From positions 62,001 through 126,000 of the forward strand of contig CBDCGV010000011.1 in NCBI GenBank assembly GCA_965216955.1: a stretch of 64,000 bases of DNA, written 5' to 3'. The notes below the pieces were generated by a model. The model had not been told where the DNA came from and searched no databases. It worked only from the letters and a program-made list of their open reading frames with translations. Made by a program: the position numbers and the translations under genes. Of the stretch, positions 26,201-33,970 are shown one piece after another. The DNA comes from CBDCGV01 sp965216955 (GTDB lineage: Bacteria; Bacteroidota; Bacteroidia; Chitinophagales; JADIYW01). Numbering within the stretch: the first letter of the stretch is position 1; each line of letters opens with the position of its first letter.

Positions 26201-26545
26201 GGTTTTAGGAAATTTTATCTTTCGGATCAAACGAATATCAACCAAGTCAATTAAATAGATAAATTTTTTGTCGGACACAACAGCATATTTATCATTTCCA
26301 GATATATTAATATCCTTAACATCATCAGATACCGGAATGGATTTAATTTCTTTACCCTTATTATAATCCCAAATTTTGATAACGTTATCCATCCCTCCAG
26401 TTAGCATTAATTTACCATCAGAGGTTATATCTATTTCATTAATTGAAGCAGAGTGGAAGGAAGGAATTATCAAATTAGGTTTTTGAGCTATTACTTGCAA
26501 TGAGAAAATTAATAAAATACTTGTTGCCCAAATATTTAACCTCAT
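23291..26545 (-). CDS. Exported WD40-repeat caspase-like (C14) protease
   Basis: A 1084-residue protein; the chosen ATG gives signal peptide MRLNIWATSILLIFSLQVIAQ. Residues about 25-640 carry WD40/YVTN-type repeats (SADGKLM-like units such as DITSDGKLMLTGGMDNVIKIWD), followed by an Ig-like segment (about 700-820) and a C-terminal caspase domain. The catalytic dyad is His911 in YYAGHG and Cys971 in LDACQSAG. The conserved glycine-rich ends and the basic P1 preference of metacaspases cannot be judged. It lies between a membrane protein gene and a papain-like protease gene in one operon. WD40-caspases are widespread in Bacteroidota but functionally uncharacterised as far as I know. Confidence 0.85.
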   Translation of the reverse strand: MRLNIWATSILLIFSLQVIAQKPNLIIPSFHSASINEIDITSDGKLMLTGGMDNVIKIWDYNKGKEIKSIPVSDDVKDINISGNDKYAVVSDKKFIYLIDLVDIRLIRKIKFPKTTNTVDISNDGQRIYYGYIYDKVAKIFKCDVYGNNCQTLSERTISGFNYITKIDVSPNEKYMLIEERDDNFIMDLNNPASLNPVENAQFFLPNNWYIKLTSSSFSAIDPITNTTKWTKSYTGVSGDGYTKKRFFVDKAGEHISLSVTNGSNEVVYYGNYISGSFQEKRNFLTPNAKSITQIAKKENDFLMLTYEPIAFKVLNANSLKTKKSFGESLMMSRQLDGRRDAFSFSFGGLFNDRVKKVDFKDNQLMIEPLKTNGGMNHIRVSANGDITAVTNELAITKNVKVFKGDQLIYTSPTYKLEDKFLDFGLSKDGRYLAILFKEKLIVTNLQTKNNAFTKTFSGMFKQYARGKLIMSNDKLVMAYEPKDASSYTWAYKCFDINSRTEMWTQTNKYTALNFLSDDNLIALKDYRQIVRLNAASGSETVISSLSEKLPYSTDFSYSQDFSKLAIHDDLDILVYDVKTGRKLTILKGATSNIWRLEFYNNEFLISSGDDVPIRLWDVKNSQELAQLIFYERSNDWVIVTPDGLFDGTDHAIQQMYFTQGKTIIPLDQLYEQFYTPNLLSQLISREIEPTPLEIDEINPPPSITIEYNSGQRNLIVVDDEPTEEIISTDKEEAIIKLTANAPNDVVDEIRLYHNGKSVGGTSRGLFVEDDNPSEKEQTFTVKLLPGENTFKAIALNNQRTESAPALIKVKYTPKATIEQPVTVSTGMTLHLIVVGINKYKNPRYNLNYAQADANAFKETIANGMKNITSKENIHFVSDADADKSGILAAIQTVQKTANSQDVFVFYYAGHGVMSEGYGDKKKDFYIVPHDVTQLYGNDDGLAQKGISATEMKELASSIKAQKQLFVLDACQSAGAVESIAMRGAAEEKAIAQLARSTGTHWLTASGSEQFATEFAELGHGVFTYALLQGLQGKADSGDKKVTINELKAFIESQVPELTQQYKGTPQYPASYGYGQDFPVSIVK

Positions 26546-26612
26546 TTTATCTCCAATTTTTAAAGCACTCATATTATTAATTTTCATAAAGCAACAATTG
26601 TGCCGTTGCTTA

Positions 26613-27299
26613 TTACTGGTTGGGATCAATTATTTTTTTCGTTTTTAGTTTTTTGTTTGTGATATGTACTTCCAATTCTTTTCCATCACCTAAGGCAGCC
26701 TGAAGTAATGCCCCTACCTCTTTAAAAGCATTGATTGTTTCTATGTCAATGTTATTCGAATTATCAATTGGCATCTTAAAAATGTACCTACCGCTTTTTT
26801 TATCAAAGCTCAATTGCGCAGAAATTGCCTTACTATCACTAAATATCCCTAGCAACTCCAATGTTGATCCAACACTATTTGCCTCATCCTTCGTTATAGG
26901 ATCTAAATAATAGAGCTCTCCTTTTCCAAATTTTAAAAGTGCTCCATAGTCTTTGCCCAGAACTTCTTTCCTCCAAGCATATTCGGCCAGACTTTCTCCT
27001 TCTCCCACTTCTACTTTTTCATCTATTGATGTAACCTCTTTCTTGTCATTATTTTCTTCACTTTCATTAGCCACCTCAGTCGTTGGTTGTCCTTGAGTTG
27101 TATTTATTCCCGAATCATCTACTTCATTGGGATCATCCTTATATAAAACCCCTGCCAATAAAAAACAACTCAATGCCGGAAGCAAAAAGAATTTCAATAT
27201 ATTTTTCCGAGAAGTTTGTTTTAAAATAGAAGGGCTTATTAAACCCAATGCCGTTGCTCCAAAAAGTAAAAAAGCAATGGCCATTACAATCATATCCAT
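26613..27299 (-). CDS. Membrane protein of unknown function heading the caspase operon
   Basis: A 228-residue protein not recognised. It begins with two hydrophobic segments (about 3-22 and 36-53), then a low-complexity acidic stretch rich in Glu, Asp and Asn (55-95), then a soluble domain (about 100-228) with SLAEYAWRKEVLGKDYGALLKFG and a Lys-rich end. The gene is first in the minus-strand run with the caspase (68 bases downstream) and the papain-like protease, so it may anchor or regulate that pair. No function is claimed. Confidence 0.6.
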   Translation of the reverse strand: MDMIVMAIAFLLFGATALGLISPSILKQTSRKNILKFFLLPALSCFLLAGVLYKDDPNEVDDSGINTTQGQPTTEVANESEENNDKKEVTSIDEKVEVGEGESLAEYAWRKEVLGKDYGALLKFGKGELYYLDPITKDEANSVGSTLELLGIFSDSKAISAQLSFDKKSGRYIFKMPIDNSNNIDIETINAFKEVGALLQAALGDGKELEVHITNKKLKTKKIIDPNQ

Positions 27300-27437
27300 A
27301 GTTTTTAATTTTTAATCATCATTTGTTTAAGTTAAGCCATTGTTCCCAAAAAAAACAGCTATTAATTGCAAATAGTCATTTGTGGCTACCACCTATTTAG
27401 CATATTCTCACTAAATTACATTAAAATAATATACTAT

Positions 27438-27986
27438 ATGTCAATAAATAAATGGATGAGTTGGGAAGGAGGTGTCGATTTGGTTGCCCTCACCAGCGAA
27501 CAAGTTGAAATGCCTAATGTAATTGTGCATGTTGCGCGAATGGTACATACACCAGTTGGTTCAGCACCATCAGGCATGATTTTATTACCTAATGATGATG
27601 GCTCACCCAAACTGATGGCTTTTGTATCAACAAATGAAACTGTAGGTAACTATTTTGCTTCCAATGTTTTTGCTGGAACACCTTTTGAAAATGCTCCGGC
27701 GATGGTTGCAACAATGGATTTCACTATTAATATGCCCAGTACTGCCGAAGTTAAAATAAAAGTAGGTGGTCATGATATTCATTTAAAGCTATCTGATTTC
27801 GGCCTATTGCAAAGGGTAAATCGAAAGTCACCCAATTTGCCTTTTTTTGATGATTCGTTAGAGTCTGAAGCTGGAAATGTTCAACTTTTAATTGATGGCG
27901 CTCCATTATCTGTCATCGTTCCACCTGTAGGAATGAGTGGCGGCCCGGCAGCTGTTTATGCGGCAACAGGGTTTTATTCGAGGTAA
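27438..27986 (+). CDS. Unknown soluble protein divergent from the caspase operon
   Basis: A 182-residue protein not recognised. An in-frame upstream start at 27366 would add an improbable hydrophobic leader, so the ATG at 27438 is preferred. It has no signal peptide. The chain is rich in Val, Met, Pro and Gly, with short strand-like pieces (VIVHVARMVHTPVG, AEVKIKVGGHDIHLKL, VQLLIDGAPLSVIVPP), suggesting a compact beta fold. Homologues may be found with caspase operons; that is untested. It is convergent with the sterol desaturase gene. Confidence 0.55.
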   Translation: MSINKWMSWEGGVDLVALTSEQVEMPNVIVHVARMVHTPVGSAPSGMILLPNDDGSPKLMAFVSTNETVGNYFASNVFAGTPFENAPAMVATMDFTINMPSTAEVKIKVGGHDIHLKLSDFGLLQRVNRKSPNLPFFDDSLESEAGNVQLLIDGAPLSVIVPPVGMSGGPAAVYAATGFYSR

Positions 27987-28025
27987 TTTTGAAGCAATAG
28001 TTTTTGTTTGATGTTACCTTTAACC

Positions 28026-29204
28026 CTATTTCTTTAAATAATCTTTAGTAATCGGAGGCATGTAATAAACATTACCGAACAAAATTTTAAACCTTGTTTT
28101 AATATTTGAATTATTCTTCAATTCATAGATTAATTGTACACACCCCCCGAAAATAATTCTAAATGGATTCATATAGATTGGTGGATTATCTGTTAACCCA
28201 ATTGGTGGCGGTTCCTTATAAGGTTTGCGATACGTTCCGAAAACTCGATCCCAAAAGTTAAAAGGGCTCCCTGAAAAGTTGATATTCTGATCTTGCTTAA
28301 ATGCAGAGTGATGCACCAAATGATAGACTCCTCTATCACCGAATAAACGACAAAGGTTCCTTACAATAATGTTGTTGTAAGCAAACTCATAGTGCACAAT
28401 AGAATGGTTAAAAATTTCCATGCAGTAGCCTATTAAATACCACAGACTCATTTCCATAATTAATGGTTCAGTGTAGATTAATTTAGATACCAAAACCGCA
28501 ATCATTGCATGGGTTAAAACCATTATAAATTCGAAAGCGTAAGCCGGCGGTGCAGCAATGGGATTTAAATACACTGGATAATGATGCGATCGATGAAAAA
28601 CTAACCAAAAAAATCTAGAAGTGTGAGACAACCAATGTGAAAAATACCCAGGCAGCCCTGCAACAAATACGGTTAGAACAATAGCTAGAGGGTAAGACTT
28701 AACATCAACAATAGTTGGAATATTTGTGGTTATAAAATTTTCGTACCAAATAACACCTCGTTCAAAAATATTAACGCCTTTCTCCAATTGGACTCCCACT
28801 ATTATTAATACTTTTCCCAGAATAAAGAGAAAAATTATGTTGAAAAGGAAAGCTGTTATAAAGGTCGTGAAATTGGTCAAAAAGTTGAGATTGAAGAAAT
28901 TCTTGTCATACTTTTTCTTTGACATCAAATAAGCAGATACAATTACTGAAAATCTAAACGTTGCACAAAAAACAGCCAATGCAAGCCACCACTTTGAAAA
29001 ATAAGGTTTAAGCCAATCTCTTCCTGACAAGTCAGTTAAACGTTCTTTAATACCTATAGATATTCCTCCAGGATGACCCAGCAAGAGTACTTCAACAATG
29101 ACATATCCCAACCCAGCAAATACAACAATAGCTAAAACTATTGTTAAATAAATAGGGTTGAATTTTTCAAATTCAAAATTCCATACCTTATTAAACCATT
29201 TCAT
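28026..29204 (-). CDS. Sterol desaturase/fatty acid hydroxylase family membrane protein
   Basis: A 392-residue protein with several membrane helices and the diiron His clusters of the FAH superfamily: HWLSHTSRFFWLVFHRSHHYP (HxxxH and HxxHH), NHSIVH, and YHLVHHS near residue 295. Such enzymes hydroxylate or desaturate lipids using oxygen. It is the last gene of the four-gene operon beginning with the chitinase and follows the DUF2804 gene by 13 bases. The substrate is unknown; the operon context is unusual for this enzyme class. Confidence 0.85.
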   Translation of the reverse strand: MKWFNKVWNFEFEKFNPIYLTIVLAIVVFAGLGYVIVEVLLLGHPGGISIGIKERLTDLSGRDWLKPYFSKWWLALAVFCATFRFSVIVSAYLMSKKKYDKNFFNLNFLTNFTTFITAFLFNIIFLFILGKVLIIVGVQLEKGVNIFERGVIWYENFITTNIPTIVDVKSYPLAIVLTVFVAGLPGYFSHWLSHTSRFFWLVFHRSHHYPVYLNPIAAPPAYAFEFIMVLTHAMIAVLVSKLIYTEPLIMEMSLWYLIGYCMEIFNHSIVHYEFAYNNIIVRNLCRLFGDRGVYHLVHHSAFKQDQNINFSGSPFNFWDRVFGTYRKPYKEPPPIGLTDNPPIYMNPFRIIFGGCVQLIYELKNNSNIKTRFKILFGNVYYMPPITKDYLKK

Positions 29205-29217
29205 AGTAGTTCTACAC

Positions 29218-30282
29218 CTAAATCAAAATATCAAACTGCTCTCCGGCTCCAAAAACACCTGATAAATCCACTTTTTCTCCAGATTCTTTTTCTAAAAACC
29301 CTTCAAAATAGCCATAAGGAGACTCGTACTTGGAATTAGCAATAATGAAATTTCTATGAATAGAAGTATTGATAGAAGGTTTAAAAACTACATCAACCTT
29401 ACCATATTCATCTTTAATATACCAATTATCCTTAAAGCCATTTGGTCGCTCAAACCTTACAGGGGGTAATGGATGCATTTCATTATTAAACCATAAGCAA
29501 TTTTCATTATACTCTTCTTTATTGATTACTTGATTATCTGTTAAGTTGAATCCAATTCGATTTCCGTCCTTATAAGTAGCGCCGGTAACCCAATCGTACA
29601 AAGTATGCCTTGGATAATAGCCTTTATGGTCATCCATAATCATCCAACTCTCCTCTTTCCTGAAGACAATAGTCTCTTCTCCAATGGTAAAAATCCCTTC
29701 CATAGGCATCAACCCCTTATGCGAATACATTACTCTATTTTCACTGAAAGGCTGACAAACTACTATAGGTGTCATTTCGTTTGGATGGTGATGAGCAATA
29801 AACTGCGCTTGAATGTCTGGATTTTTTTTAAAGTTTTTAGCATTTATATTTAAAGCTATCTTATACTGATCAATTTTATTTCGCACATTAACACTAAACT
29901 TTTTATCCTTATAATAAGAAGTGGAATTGTATAATCCATTAGCTATTTTAGTAAAGATGGATGGGACTTGTAGCTCATATCTTGTTTTCTTATTTCTTTT
30001 AATATCGTAATGGGAAAAATGAACCAACCCTACCAACTTTGTATTATATACTGCTATCATAAAGAAGTGATCTTCATTTCCTAATTGAAATGCCTGCCAT
30101 TCCCTTAATCTAATTGTGTTTAAGAAACTAGGGACAGGAAATCCTAATGGCTGCTTCGCTTCCAGAAGATTAATGTTTTCGATTGCAGAATTAAAGGTTC
30201 CCAAATTATAACAACCTTTAGACACTGCACTTCTTGGCGCTGGCAAAACTTGTCTTTTATATATCTTATCTGAGTTATTCAT
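29218..30282 (-). CDS. DUF2804-family protein
   Basis: A 354-residue cytosolic protein without signal peptide. The arrangement KGCYNLGTF, LREWQAFQLGNEDHFFMIAVYNTKLVGLVHFSHYD, then DDHKGYYPRHTLYDWVTGA and the closing SPYGYFEGFLEKESGEKVDLSGVFGAGEQF is what I associate with DUF2804, a double lipocalin-like beta-barrel fold of unknown function. It sits between the hexosaminidase and the sterol-desaturase family gene with gaps of 28 and 13 bases. The pairing with a lipid hydroxylase suggests binding or processing of a hydrophobic compound; that is inference. Confidence 0.7.
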   Translation of the reverse strand: MNNSDKIYKRQVLPAPRSAVSKGCYNLGTFNSAIENINLLEAKQPLGFPVPSFLNTIRLREWQAFQLGNEDHFFMIAVYNTKLVGLVHFSHYDIKRNKKTRYELQVPSIFTKIANGLYNSTSYYKDKKFSVNVRNKIDQYKIALNINAKNFKKNPDIQAQFIAHHHPNEMTPIVVCQPFSENRVMYSHKGLMPMEGIFTIGEETIVFRKEESWMIMDDHKGYYPRHTLYDWVTGATYKDGNRIGFNLTDNQVINKEEYNENCLWFNNEMHPLPPVRFERPNGFKDNWYIKDEYGKVDVVFKPSINTSIHRNFIIANSKYESPYGYFEGFLEKESGEKVDLSGVFGAGEQFDILI

Positions 30283-30310
30283 GAGTTATAATAATTGCGC
30301 TATCTTAAGT

Positions 30311-31882
30311 CTATTCCCAATCGATTAGAGGACTTCTATAGAAGTTAATATCCATATTCTCCAAAATAATTTGATGCTCTTTCAATCTCTTTTTATACTT
30401 ATTCCAATTGCGATTCTCTTGTAAAGACCATCCAATTTCTGCGTGACCAAGAAATCTCGGATAAACATAATACTCATATTCTGATAGCAAATCTGTAAAT
30501 TCCGCCCAAAGACAAGTTTCGACACCCCAAATTACATCTTCTTTTAAGAACCCAAAATATGTTGCCGGATTCCAATTATAGGCTTGTTTGACATTGGTTG
30601 CCAACCTCCCGGAATATAAAAAATCAGTAACACTATTCCATTCAGTTTCATATCCACCCAAATAAGCATTATACCAAGGGGACATTATTATCGGCGCTCC
30701 TTTTTTAACGGCTTGCTGAGCTTCCACCCATAAATCATTTTTCCAAAACTGGATAATGTCATTATTGTCTAATGTTGCATGCGAGCTTTCATTCCAACCA
30801 ATCATTTTTTTACCATAGCTCTCAATAACAACTTGTGCGCTATCTAAAAATCTTCTGAATTTCCAAGTAGGCAATAAAAAAACTTCGTCTCCACCAATAT
30901 GGATATATGGCCCAGGAGTCATCTCAGACACCTCTCGGATAACGTCATTCATAAATTGATAAGCTATTGGTTTATCTGTACAAATTGCCGATATACCAAC
31001 CCCTGTTTCTGTATAAATTGGTGGTGCAACTCCATTACAATTTAGTTCCGGATAAGAAGAAAGAGCTGCACCAATATGTCCTGGCATATCTATTTCGGGA
31101 ATAACAGTTATGTGTCGATCTTTACAATAATCAATTATCTCACGATAGTCTTCTTTCGTATAATAACCCCCAGCTCCTCCTCCAACTTCCGTCTGTCCGC
31201 CAATCAAAGTCAAATTAGGCCAAGAATCAATTTCTATTCTCCAACCTTGATCATCTGTAAGATGAATATGAAAGAAATTCATTTTATATAATGCCATCAT
31301 GTCTATGAATTTTTTCACTTCATCAACTGTTAAAAAATGTCGAACAACATCTAACATAAATCCCCGATATTCAAAACGTGGTATATCTTTTATTGTTCCA
31401 ATATTAAAGGATATCTCATCTGTTTCAGCGTTAAAGTTTAAAACGATCATTTGTAAAAGGGTCTGCAACCCAAAATGAATTCCCTTATTCGTGTTTGCTT
31501 GAATTAAAATTCGACTACTATCTATGTCAATAGAATACCCCTCTTCTCCTAAATTAGATTGATTGACTATTGAAACTTTAATCCATGAAGTTTCATAATC
31601 ACCAATTGAAAAAGAAAACCCTGCTAATTTTTGAAGCAGGTTATTAAATATTTCAACTGATGCATTACTTGTAAGAGCACTAACACCTATTAAAATGTTC
31701 TTATCAATTTTTACAATATCTTCATCAAAGATCATTTCACTTGGAATTGGAATAATTGACGTATTAGCAGGCATTTCAATTTCCGGTTCGATTGGAGTTA
31801 CTTCATCAACAGAATCTTCTTTGCATGAAAAACAAAACACAATTAGTATAATGCAAAATGAATACCTAAATAGACTTCTCAT
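30311..31882 (-). CDS. GH20 beta-N-acetylhexosaminidase, lipoprotein
   Basis: A 523-residue lipoprotein (signal with lipobox CFSC). After an N-terminal GH20b domain (about 40-165), the catalytic barrel starts at FEYRGFMLDVVRHF and carries HLTDDQGWRIEIDSWP, PEIDMPGH and the catalytic pair HIGGDE (Asp332 and Glu333). It removes terminal N-acetylglucosamine from chitin oligomers or glycans. It follows the secreted chitinase by 14 bases, so the two act in sequence: chitinase outside, hexosaminidase anchored at the membrane. No transporter or GlcNAc kinase gene is in the window. Confidence 0.92.
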   Translation of the reverse strand: MRSLFRYSFCIILIVFCFSCKEDSVDEVTPIEPEIEMPANTSIIPIPSEMIFDEDIVKIDKNILIGVSALTSNASVEIFNNLLQKLAGFSFSIGDYETSWIKVSIVNQSNLGEEGYSIDIDSSRILIQANTNKGIHFGLQTLLQMIVLNFNAETDEISFNIGTIKDIPRFEYRGFMLDVVRHFLTVDEVKKFIDMMALYKMNFFHIHLTDDQGWRIEIDSWPNLTLIGGQTEVGGGAGGYYTKEDYREIIDYCKDRHITVIPEIDMPGHIGAALSSYPELNCNGVAPPIYTETGVGISAICTDKPIAYQFMNDVIREVSEMTPGPYIHIGGDEVFLLPTWKFRRFLDSAQVVIESYGKKMIGWNESSHATLDNNDIIQFWKNDLWVEAQQAVKKGAPIIMSPWYNAYLGGYETEWNSVTDFLYSGRLATNVKQAYNWNPATYFGFLKEDVIWGVETCLWAEFTDLLSEYEYYVYPRFLGHAEIGWSLQENRNWNKYKKRLKEHQIILENMDINFYRSPLIDWE

Positions 31883-31896
31883 GTTGAAACGCGTTT

Positions 31897-33183
31897 TTAT
31901 AGTTTAACAATTTTATTTGAAGTAATTAATTTCTTCTCATCGAAGAACAAGGCAACATAGCTTCCTATAGCCATGAAACTTATATCAATGTTTTGATCAA
32001 TACTATTTGTAGAAAAAACCTCTCTGCCAAAAAGGTCAACAAGTTTAAGTTCTTTGATAGCATACTTCTGAATCAAATCTTCTTGTAAAAGCAAGTTTTC
32101 TCTCACTGGATTCCCCACAATAAAATTTTCCTCAACAAGATTGTTATTTAAGATTGGAGTTGCGAGCTCTTCACAATACGCTTGTAAAGAATCATGCATA
32201 CCTTGTAGCAAAGAATACTCTTCCTTCATTCTATCAAAAGTTACGGCCCACATACCCATACCCAAACCACCTTTATTCATAAAGTACTTCATTTTCTTTG
32301 TAATAGTAGTCATACTATTATAATAGAACCTATCTCCTGCATTGTCACTTTCATTGTAATAGTAATATTCCGGATCAGAAGCTGCTATTTCGATATAGGT
32401 TTTTGACTTAGGTGAAAATACCTCATCCTGATTTAACCCATAAAAAGGAACCCCCATAACCATTTTCTCAAAAGGCCATTTATATATTACATTATAAACA
32501 TTTAATCCTTCAATCATAGATTCATAAGTTGAATGGTGCGACCGAAGAACATCATCATAATTCATAATAAACGCAAAGTCTAAAACATCGATTAATTGAG
32601 GCAAATAAAATAGCGCAGCATGAAACCAGGCACCTCCTACTGCCATGGAAACTTCATAGTGTTTTCCTGTTGTTTGACTTAATTCAGACAACCCTTTTCT
32701 TAATCCTTTTATAAGCTTTATTAAATTCCATTTGTCAACATTATTCAGAGGAAACTCCCAATCGACATCGCAACCATCTAAATCGTAATAGGCCGTCAAT
32801 GCCACCATTTGTTCGATAAGGTTTTGAGACGCTATAGAATCTGCGGCAACTGCACTAAAAATTTCAACACTCTCAAAGTCAGGCAAAAAAGAACTCACCG
32901 AAAACGAGATTTTAACATCTGGGTTTTGCTCACGCCCATAATCAACAAATTGCTGAAACAGTGTGCTATCAAATCCCGGAAACTTTAAATTTCCATTATA
33001 GTCCATTCGCAAAGCGGATGTATTCATATGAGTAATCAATTGCCAATCAATTTGATCATATCTGTCCAAATGTGAAAAGGGAGTATATGCCACTAATAAT
33101 GGGCATTCTTCCTGAGCACTAATATCCTTTCCGAAGGAAAACGAAATTATTATAATGCAGAATCCAAAAGTGTATCTATACAT
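31897..33183 (-). CDS. Secreted GH18 chitinase with T9SS sorting domain
   Basis: A 428-residue protein with a signal peptide (start MYRYTFGFC; a start at 33222 would run through the operator palindrome). The GH18 signature LDGCDVDWEFP contains catalytic Glu143; the downstream MGVPFYGL and MGMWAVTFDR match the rest of the barrel. The C-terminal 75 residues form a T9SS sorting domain (VGNPVRENLLL and GSYVALFF). It opens the operon with hexosaminidase, DUF2804 and desaturase genes, and a perfect palindrome lies 11 bases before the ATG. Confidence 0.88.
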   Translation of the reverse strand: MYRYTFGFCIIIISFSFGKDISAQEECPLLVAYTPFSHLDRYDQIDWQLITHMNTSALRMDYNGNLKFPGFDSTLFQQFVDYGREQNPDVKISFSVSSFLPDFESVEIFSAVAADSIASQNLIEQMVALTAYYDLDGCDVDWEFPLNNVDKWNLIKLIKGLRKGLSELSQTTGKHYEVSMAVGGAWFHAALFYLPQLIDVLDFAFIMNYDDVLRSHHSTYESMIEGLNVYNVIYKWPFEKMVMGVPFYGLNQDEVFSPKSKTYIEIAASDPEYYYYNESDNAGDRFYYNSMTTITKKMKYFMNKGGLGMGMWAVTFDRMKEEYSLLQGMHDSLQAYCEELATPILNNNLVEENFIVGNPVRENLLLQEDLIQKYAIKELKLVDLFGREVFSTNSIDQNIDISFMAIGSYVALFFDEKKLITSNKIVKL

Positions 33184-33193
33184 ATTCTTTTTT

Positions 33194-33217
33194 AAATACA
33201 ATGCATGCATTGTATTT
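33194..33217. promoter_or_regulatory. 24-bp perfect palindrome with core CAATGCATGCATTG (site 2)
   Basis: Twelve bases on each side of the centre between 33205 and 33206 pair perfectly. It is 11 bases upstream of the chitinase ATG. The core is identical to sites at 12488-12513 and 37235-37248, and the flanks (A/T-rich, ending in TTGTA) are partly shared with site 1. It is a candidate operator for the chitinase operon. Confidence 0.75.
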
Positions 33218-33321
33218 TGCAATATAATCGTTCTAACACATAAAAAAATTATCTTGAGATAATAAATTGCCCCATATCTAAATTAATAAATCATTACGAG
33301 CATCAAATTATTTTGTCAATT

Positions 33322-33335
33322 TGGACAGTCGTCTA
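33322..33335. promoter_or_regulatory. TetR operator TGGAC-N4-GTCTA, upstream site
   Basis: Inverted repeat TGGAC AGTC GTCTA, 12 bases before the tetR ATG at 33348. The reverse complement is nearly repeated at 33943-33956 just past the gene. The half-site GAC/GTC resembles boxes of NemR-like TetR proteins, though the spacing may differ. Confidence 0.7.
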
Positions 33336-33347
33336 TATATTCATTTT

Positions 33348-33929
33348 ATGAATCACAAAGAACTATTGTTGGAAAAAGGTGCTGAGCTATTTGCAACTCA
33401 AGCATACAATGCAACGGGGATACGTCAAATCACCCAATCGATTGGAATCCCAACTGGTTCATTCCATTATCACTTTAAGAATAAAGAAGAATTTACCATT
33501 GCCATTTTAGATGAATGGTTCAATAAAGAGTTCAAACCCATCGGTAATGAGATTCTTTTTAACCAGACTTTAAATGCCAAGCAAAAGCTACTCCAATATT
33601 TTCAAGTAATGATTGATTACTACATTGAAAAATCTAATGAATATGGAGTTTACAGCAATTGTATGTTGGGTAATTTAGGGCAAGAATTGGCCAATGATAA
33701 TTCTACAATTATAAAAAAAGTACGCCAGTTATATGCTGGATTTATCTACGGAATACAAACTTTGATTCAATTGGGTCAACAAGATGAATCTATCAAAACG
33801 GTGTTTAGAGCTGAAAAAATGGCACCCTTTATTTTTGATGCTTATGAAGGTGCCCTTTTAAGAAGAAAAATAGAACAGAGTAATCAACCATTAACAGAAT
33901 TTTTAAAAACATTGGATAGTTTAATATAA
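33348..33929 (+). CDS. NemR-like TetR-family regulator
   Basis: A 193-residue repressor. Helix-turn-helix at about 5-48 (YNATGIRQITQSIGIPTGSFHYHFKNKEE). The ATG at 33348 is used because an upstream in-frame TTG at 33321 would read through the operator. The ligand domain contains YSNCMLGNLGQEL; Cys105 is the only cysteine and lines up with the redox-sensing Cys106 region of E. coli NemR (GCLTVKLS). It lies directly upstream of an old yellow enzyme gene, as nemR does of nemA, with matching operators on both sides. Sensing of electrophiles is thus a good inference. Confidence 0.85.
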   Translation: MNHKELLLEKGAELFATQAYNATGIRQITQSIGIPTGSFHYHFKNKEEFTIAILDEWFNKEFKPIGNEILFNQTLNAKQKLLQYFQVMIDYYIEKSNEYGVYSNCMLGNLGQELANDNSTIIKKVRQLYAGFIYGIQTLIQLGQQDESIKTVFRAEKMAPFIFDAYEGALLRRKIEQSNQPLTEFLKTLDSLI

Positions 33930-33942
33930 TTCTCTCACCTTG

Positions 33943-33956
33943 TATACGACTGTCCA
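33943..33956. promoter_or_regulatory. TetR operator TATAC-N4-GTCCA, downstream site
   Basis: Inverted repeat TATAC GACT GTCCA in the 41-base gap between tetR and the old yellow enzyme gene. It matches the reverse complement of the upstream site over TGGACAGTCGT, so the regulator probably also controls the 33971 gene. Confidence 0.7.
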
Positions 33957-33970
33957 AAAAATATTTCAAA

